Shown piece by piece: positions 52,801 to 61,800 of a stretch of 64,000 nt of DNA. The DNA comes from Macrosoma leucophasiata (lineage: Eukaryota > Arthropoda > Insecta > Lepidoptera > Hedylidae), in assembly GCA_036365455.1 (NCBI GenBank), contig JAWQUS010000023.1, positions 5,890,001 through 5,954,000 on the forward strand, written 5' to 3'. Position 1 is the first letter of the stretch. Each line of letters opens with the position of its first letter. The translations under genes and the position numbers were made by a program. The notes under the pieces were generated by a model. The model saw only the letters and a program-made list of their open reading frames with translations, was not told the origin of the DNA and ran no database searches.

Positions 52801-55800
52801 CATAATCACGATGAAGGTGAATTGGGGCAAATGGTATACTTTCATTCCAATTACACGGCTCTTTATAACACCTGTAATGGATGCAAATATATTTTACGAC
52901 ACTCAGACTGGTATCTACGTGTTAATTAATTGTTAAGTACCTATGAGGCAATTAAGCCTGGGTTGCATCAAGATATTTGTTAAAGTTAATGTAACATTTC
53001 ACATCCTTCTCTAACTTAAAGAAATTTTTTAAATTAAGAGAAGGATATGAAAATTGTAAATTTGTTGTAAAGTTAGAGACGGATGTGAAATGTTACAATA
53101 ACTTTAACTTTAACAAATATCTTGGTGCAACCCAGGCTAAAAGGGCCGTTCAAGTATTACGTAAGCAGATTTATTACAATTCTTTACCCCCCATCCCCCT
53201 TGTCAGCAAAAGTAAGAAAAGCTCTTACCCCCTCCCCCCATGCTTACGTAAACATTTTTCAATTAATGTATTTTTCAATTATTTCAAATAATGTATGTGT
53301 ATTAATTTTTTTTTTATATTATAATTTATAATGGTATAATTATAGTTTTAGAAATAAGAAAATAGATTTAGGATAGAGATTAGATTTTACTGATGTAATA
53401 AGTAAATAACTACCGATGACGTAGTAGTATGTCAGTATGTCATCCAAAATAAGCAGAGCAAAGACCCCCCCGCCCCCCCACAGTGCTTACGTAATACTTG
53501 AACGGCCCCTTACTGAATACTTTGTATTTTTTCTATGTACTGATGGTAGCAAATGAACTTGCAGTTCGCGTAGATGATATATCATTTAAGTCGTTTTGCG
53601 TCTGAGACAGTTAATCCGGGTCATATAATACCGTCTAACTGGAACACGATAGTGGCAAACACTGCCAATTGGCAGAGTTGGTTTATAATTACGGTGGTGT
53701 TAATATTAGAACTCCCAATCCAGTAGGTAATTTACAACGTGTACCTAATACGTATATTAATAGATATAGAAGCCCAGGAAGACCAAGACTGATCTACCTA
53801 CCAAATAGGTCGAGTACTGTCCGAAGGTGAGTGGGGTCAACAGTCTTCAAAATACGCGTACATGTATAAAGAAAGTGAAGAATGTAGGTGTAGATTTCTT
53901 CCGTGCATCGCGATTGATCGCGGCCGCGCGCGGCCTTCGACTGTCGTCGGCCGCTTATGACGAAATGTCACTCTTTTTTTTATTTGAGAAAAGGATTACC
54001 AACTATTTATACACAATACATTCTCGTTTGCAGAAGCTATAGGTAATACAAAGTAACAATATTTGCCATAGAACTAAATTAACTTAAGAGTTAACAAAAA
54101 AAAAATAATTCCAAAGATTATTAGCTTTTCAGTTTTGTCTTCAAAGAATGAAGACTAACATTATGTAAATCTAAATCTGGAAATTTGTTTTTTTACAAGT
54201 AAATTGAAGAATTTACACAAAGACACTACTGGCGAATTAGAGCCAAAACAAGTTTGTCTATGCATTAAGTAAAATGGAGAATAATTGCATAGACTAAGCC
54301 TCGTCTGGGAACACAGAAATTTACAATTTCGAGCAATTCAGGGGAATCTATAACAGTATGGACAATTTTGTATAAAAATAAAATTAGCAAGTAACGTCTT
54401 CTTGATTATAAAGAATCAATTCCGAAAAAATCCATTCCTTTTTTATAACTTCTAAGCCTATACTTGCAACCGATGGAAAAAGCAAGAGATTTAACGATTT
54501 TTTTCTGAACAGACTCAATTCGAGTCGTATGATTTTTGAAGAATGGATTCCAAACAATACAATTATATTCAGCATAGCTGCGTACAAGAGAGTTATACAA
54601 AGTTAATTTGGTTTGTACCTACTTGCTTCAAATCTTTGGTGCTACGTAGTACGAAATTTAGCATTTGAAAACATTTATTGATTACAAGGTCATCAGATGT
54701 TTTGTAAAACGTAACTCCGAGTCTAACGCCCAAAACTTCATTTGATGTAGGAATTTGCGTATTGTTTATATAATAATTACTTGACAGCCTGTTACGCTTA
54801 CGAGAAAATCTTACGTGAAGACATTTTTGGACGTTCTCTTACGTACGGAAACTTTAAATGTCACGTCAAATCTAAAACTTTTTGGATACTCGAACTTGTC
54901 AAGACTTGATATTTGCCATCCCAAAACTTATCCGGATTGGGTTGTTGTCCGAAGGAAGGTTTTTTTTATTTATGTCAAAGGTTTGGCAGACAAGCAGACG
55001 GGCCACCTGATGGAAAGTGGTTACCGTCGCCTATGAACATTTGTAACACCAGGGGAGTTGCCAACGTGCTGCTTGCTAGCCCTGAAGGACTCTTTTGACG
55101 TTAGTTTTGAGGAACCCCATATTGTAGCGCCGGGGGAACACCTCAGAGGGAAAAAGCGCTACGCTAAGCGCTTGAGTGTCCTCCTTTGCCGCGTGGGTAG
55201 AAGGGCTGACCGCTCGTTGGACGAAGGGAATACTTTGCGGTACACTTTTTCACTAATAAAGAATAGGTTATATATCTTACTTTGATAAAATCGAAGGTTT
55301 TGGTGAGCATTACAATGGCTGCGGCTCGTTCTTGCCATATCATCTGCCAGAAACTTACAACCGTGTCTTCCGTTGGCCCCTGTGTTACGATGTATGCGTT
55401 GGGTTTTAATATACTCTGTGGACAAGACAAATAAAAAGTTATAAGAGTAATAAAAACAGAGGGATATAAAAAGGGCGATGGTTATTATTAAATGAAAGGC
55501 GAATTTTGAACATTGCTAGACAAATATGAAAAGAATACGAATGAACGTACCATATTTAAGTTAGATTAACGTAACTTCACGTCTGTATTTCCCGAAGGGC
55601 CAGTCTACTAGTCTACAGACTAATCGGGCAGTTGTAAAAAATATATTTTACCATAAAGTTACATAGGTAACTTAAATACTTACCCCCCCCAAACATTAGA
55701 TACGTTTTAGCTATAAAATACTTTTTCCTTGTCAGTTCCATTGTCAAATGTATAGGATAGAAAAAGACAAAGACAATAGAAAAATACGTTTATGAATAAA

Positions 55801-58800
55801 GGGGTTATTATTTAAGAAAACTGACATTGGGCGGGATTCAAACGTACGAAAATCAAAAATGGAAAAAGTTGTCCGTTATAGAACCTTTATATCTCTAAAG
55901 GACTTATTACACGGCACGGTATTCAGGGTACGATAGCAAAGGTCAGGGTAGTGTAATAACATTTAGGGAGTTAGGGCCCTAATAAGGGCGATCGCAATAG
56001 CCTTTTAAGCCTGGGTTGCACCGCAAAATTTGTTAAAGTTAAATTTATTGTAACATTTCACATCCTTCTCTAACTTCAAGAAATATGTTAAAGTTAGAGA
56101 TGGATGTATTTCACATCCATCTCTAACTTTAACATATTTCTAGTTACAATAACTTTAACTTTAACAAAGATCGTGGTGCAACCCAGGCTAAGATTTACTA
56201 CAAAACCTACTTACAAAAATGTCTTCACTAATTGTTTTTATATTATTTCGCATTAACACATGCTTGTGAAATATATTTTATTTTTAAAGAAAAATGGAAA
56301 GAAAAATTTGATTTCAGGCGAGGCTCGAACTCGCGACCTACTGGGAATCTAGTCCAGCCGCTCTTCCAATTGAGCTACTGAAGCCCTGCCCGATTTGTCA
56401 AATCTTTCCTTCACATCTATTGCATTGCTTTATGGTAGCAGCAGCGCCATCTATTACCAACTATGCTAGTTAGGCAACCGATATAATAGACTTTTCAGTT
56501 TATTGAATATCGTAAAGAAGTCGCTTTTACCCTTAATAATTGTTTTTATATTATTTCGCATTAACACATGCTTGTGAAATATATTTTATTTTTAAAGAAA
56601 AATGGAAAGAAAAATTTGACTTCAGGCGAGGCTCGAACTCGCGACCTACTGGGAATCTAGTCCAGCCGCTCTTCCAATTGAGCTACTGAAGCCCTGCCCG
56701 ATTTGTCAAATCTTTCCTTCACATCTATTGCATTGCTTCACTAAATCACCCATCGCTCTCCTCTCGTCTTACATTGAAATGTTTCATAAAATCTGCCGAC
56801 CCTTTTACAAACGACCATCATAGCCGTGAACGATTATTGCACCCTCGATCACTATACAATATACAGAACCGACACTAATTTTATTAACGTCTTATGGTTA
56901 CTAAACGGCCTTGGCAACCTGTGTTTGTAACGTACTAAATCTTGTAGTAGTTCTAAAATTTTTAGCTCAATAGGAATAAAGGATATTGATCAGATTAATA
57001 TCTATTTGTAACATCTAATTGAAGTACAGACAGAAGTTGAGAAGACAGCCTGTTGCCTGTTTGCCAATTGTCTACTAGCCAAATAAAATTATTTATTGTA
57101 AACAATTTACATAGTTAAAAATAAACAATAAAAGATGTTTAATATTGTTTAATATTGATATGGTCATTATAAGACGTTGTAAGGTTCACTTTCACTTAGG
57201 TTCACCGACTTGGTATTACATGGATCTCAGAATAAAAATTTACAAAGCTTACGAAAGAAGAACTCAGTTGCGAGTCTTAAATTTTTTACAAGTAATGTTT
57301 TTGATGGCATTGCATTTTCCGGAATAAAATCCTGAGTTACAAAAGCCTTAATACTTTACTATCATTTAAAATAATTTATCCAAAATATTGCTAGTCTCAT
57401 TCATGAACAGCTTAACCATATAGTAGTACACAAAGGTATAACTTCGTTGTCTTTATCGTAAGCAGGCGCGGAGATGTGGGTTAAACTTTGTAATTGCTGA
57501 CAACTTGACTATTAGGTGGGTCTTAATTATATGCCCTGTTAACAATAGAGTTTATTTATTTATTTTTTTTTTTATGTAATGGGCGTGGCAAACAAGCATG
57601 CAGTTCACATTGATGTTAAGTGATGACTGCAGCCTATAGACACCCACATGAAGACCAAGGTCAAAATGCAGATGCGTTACCACTCCTGAGGCCTAAGGTG
57701 TTATGCCTCTGTGCCGGAAATTACAGGGCCGTACATTACCACCTGACCGGAACACGATAGTGCTGAACACTACCATTTAGCGGCAAGTATATTAGGTAAT
57801 GCGGTGGTGCCTACGCCCGCGAGCTCCGTCACTGAACCTCTACCACCAGTAAAACCAGTTTATGTGAGTAAACAAATAATTCTTACATTATAAATGCATT
57901 TGTTTGCATATCTTGTTCACTACGTATATGTTGCCAATTACTGTTATGTAATTCGAATAAAGTGTTGTTTAAAACCTAATATTTGAAAATAATACAGTAT
58001 TGTATAGGTATCATTACTTTAAAACTTCCCTAAAAAACACCTAAATTCCGTCTGTGTAATGCTAAAAAAAATGTACTACCTATAGACAGGTTAAAAAAGG
58101 AGACGATGGTCATGGCCTTTGTAGGTACTGAAGTAGAATCTTGATTGTCAATGTTAGACACTAATTAGCGAACAGAGACTAACAGCATTTCAACGCTGTC
58201 ACCAGTGTATTTATTGAGAAAATGAATGACAAAAATGATTATTTGTGGAACGGCTACTAATTAATTACAATAATCGTGAATGGTAAAATATACAAAGGTT
58301 GGTATTCGACATAAATAAACCGTTCAAACATATTACGTGCCCAAGGCTTGACTCAGTTATCTTTAGTATAAGCAGGAGTTGAGATGTGGGTAAAACTTTG
58401 TAATTGCTAACAACTTTGGGGTTAGATGCGTCTTAATTATACTCTCATTTGAAAATGGAGTTTGTGTATTTAAATAAACAAATTACTCATAAATTATACA
58501 TGCATTTATGCCTCTTGTTAATGCTCAATGCAAAAGAGGAGTGTTTCTGTTTAATATTAAAATTTTCTGAATTTGACTGGTGGTAGAGCTCTAGTGACGG
58601 AGCTCGCGGGCGTAGGCACCGTCGTATTACCTAATATACCAGCCGTTAAATGGTAGTGTTCAGCACTATCGTGTTCCGGTCAGGTGGTAATGTACGGCCC
58701 TGTAATTTCCGGCACAGAGACATAACACTTTGGGCCTCAGGAGAAGTAACGCATCTGCATTTTGACCTTGGTCTTTGTGTTTCTGTAGGTTGCAGTCATC

Positions 58801-61800
58801 ACTTAACATCAATGTGAACTGCATGCTAGTTTACCACTTCCATTACATAAAGAAAAATAGACAATTTATGACTCATCAATTTACCAGATCTAAAAGTACT
58901 AGACAGGACATGCCCCTTGGTAGCACGGTTAGTTTGCATAAGTCAATTTACCACTCTTTCACATAGTAACATGACTGATGACGTAGAAACGTCTCACATA
59001 TTTATCTTTTGAATCACTTTACAAACAGTACCAGGTGTTTGTGCTTTTATTATATAAACCTCGCTGTTATAAAAACATTATCATTTCACAGAAGAAAAAA
59101 ATCCCTCGTACTTACATCTATATAGGAAGCATTAATGTAATCTGAATCTGGTTCTCTTTCCACGTTGTCTAGCACCACTCTGTTATAGTCATCTGTAAAC
59201 AAAGTATAAATAAAATTATTACATTTTTATGGTCTCTCCGCAATACCTTATCTATCTAACACCAAATGCAGCCGTGTATAATTATTTTTTTATGTTATAA
59301 AAGTGGCAAACAAGCGTGTCGTTCACATTGATGTTAAGTGACGACTGCAGTCTATAGACACCCACACAAGCAGAGAGGCAAGGCAAGACAGAGAGTGTAG
59401 AGCGCCAGATATCCCGGTCCTGACAAACCTCTCGTGCCTCGTCTACCTTCATCATTCTCTTCATACATGCACGCCGATTCCTAAGACTTTTGACACCACC
59501 ATCAGACAGAACTCGACCTATTTGGTCATAGTAGGTCAGTCTTGGTCTTCCTGGGCCTCTGCAACATCCACATTCGCATTGTATATCTGTTTAGTCATTC
59601 GCTCATTCGACATTCTTTCTATATGCCCGAACCATCGGGCATGCCTTTTTTCATTTTTACACCGATACTATCATTCACACAAAGTCTCTTTCTTACATCT
59701 TCATTACGAACGCGATCGGTGAGTGATACACTGCAGATCTTGCGCAAAGATCTCATCTCGACCGTGTTTAACTTACTTTCATGCTCTTTCCTGCATACCC
59801 AGCTCTCGCTTCCATATAGAAGCGTTGAAGTAAGTACAGCATTATGTACGGCTAGCCGAGCCCGCTGGCTGAGATGTTTAGATTCTAGGAGCACTCTTCT
59901 TTCTATGTCAATGGTGTACCTACCGTCCTTGCTAAAAGCACATCCAATATATACAATTTCATCCACCTGTTCTAACACTGCATCATCTACTACTACCCTT
60001 GCATTTGTTCTCTGTTCATCTCTTTCAAATACTAATACTTTAGTTTTATCCACATTCAATTGTAAGCCTTTCTCCATACTCTTTCAAGACTGTGACTAGC
60101 AGCATCTGCGTAAAGCAGACAGTTCACCACTAAGTCACCCATACGCACTCCCACATCCATCAACTTCACCCTCTGGAGGCATTGGTCCAGATGTATGATA
60201 AACAGCCTAGACGAAAACACGCAATCCTGGTTTTTGTGATGATGTCTATAGGCTACAGTCATCATTTAACATCAATGTGAACTGCATGCTTGTTTACCAC
60301 CTTCCTAACATTAAAAAAGGCATAACAACTAAGGTCTTAGGGGTGGGGACGCATTTGGATTTTAATTTGTGGTTTTTGTGTTAATGTCAATAGGATGCAG
60401 TCATTACTACACAGGCACCACATTACTGACAGTGATATCTGAATTGTAAAATTCTGATTAGAAGTTTAGACTTTATGAGCGAACAGATGAACGTACATAC
60501 ACCGGTTAAAATCATAGCCCTCCATTTTTGATTCGCCGTACTCGGGCAATAAAAATACGTAGCTTACATTTTATATATTAAATTGAACTGTTTTGTGTGA
60601 AACTCATTATTTTGCGTACTTGTTGTTAATTATTACAGTCAATGCACTCTGTTTAATTAACATAATGTCTCGTTTAAATTACAATTTACGTAACATTTAT
60701 TTTACGGAAATGTTTCGCTCAGTTAACATATTAAAAACATAAACGTATTTCATGTCTGTTTTCCATATGAAGGAAAATTAATATAAGTATCAGAACGCTC
60801 ACTCAGGTTGCTCACTTCCCTTCAAAATGGTTGAGGAGAGCAATGGTAGCAGTAGCGCCATCTATTGCCAACCATAAAAAATAATTAAAATATATTTCAC
60901 AAGCATGTGTTAATGCGAAATAATATAAAAACAACTATATTTTGTCGATTTTAACACTAAGGTTGGGTTGCACCAAGATATTTGTTATAGTTAAAGTTAT
61001 TCTAACGTTTCACATCCTTCTCTAAGGTTCAATAATAAACAAAAGCTGAATCTAACAAACTCCTGTTTTACGTCGGAGGTTAAAAACGACTCAATTTACA
61101 AAAGCAAAATATCTCGGGTCACGTCTTAATGAACTGGGTGTATTATAGGATATGACTAGCTATTAATTAACCTTTTGTTATAGTAGACAAATTGTTGGCT
61201 GTGTAAATTAGATTCAGTGGACGCAATACCATAAGGGATTTCTCTTTGTACGTCGTCAAAGAAGATTATGATGTAACACGAAACTTGTTTTTAAATTTGT
61301 GTGTCGACCATAGAGCAACTCGGCCCACCGGTCGCGAAAGACCGCAGGGGAGTAGCGTATATTACCGATGCAAAACAGTCTGTAATTTTTCGCGAACGGA
61401 AAAAACGTGTGACATACACTCAACACTACAACAATCGTCTATTACTACGAAACCCACACCTTGACTTTAACAAAATACATAATCAGTTTCACGCACACAT
61501 TTAAATATCTGGGCGACGGGATAGAGCCATTTGGTCTTGTACTTTGACAGAGGGGAAAGCCGGCATATGGCTACTCCCCTCCGGTCCGCCGCGGCCGGTG
61601 GCGCGTGTTACTCTATGGTGTCGACTACTGAATGAATTTTTAATCTATATTTAATTTAAGAAATTACGTAATATGCTATCTTTTGTAAAAACTTCGGAGT
61701 TTCGAATGCCATTTATGAATGAGATATTTACTATATATTTGGTACATTTATTTGCAAATAACTTAACTTAACAAAATCCTTAAATAACTTACGAGTATAA

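Larger units (their letters stand above)
56231..56733. repeat. Tandem duplication around a tRNA-like sequence
   Basis: Two units, 56231-56425 and 56539-56733, period 308: each has TATTATTTCGCATTAACACA, the tRNA-like 76-mer and TTGTCAAATCTTTCCTTCAC. Only about one base differs within the tRNA-like parts (ATTTCAGG / ACTTCAGG). Flank pieces recur reversed at 60842-60945. Confidence 0.85.

Noticed and set aside
55159..55425. 88-codon minus-strand frame out of phase with exon 3
   Set aside because: Same bases as exon 3 read in a wrong frame; the frame with TQGP and FWQM is the real one.
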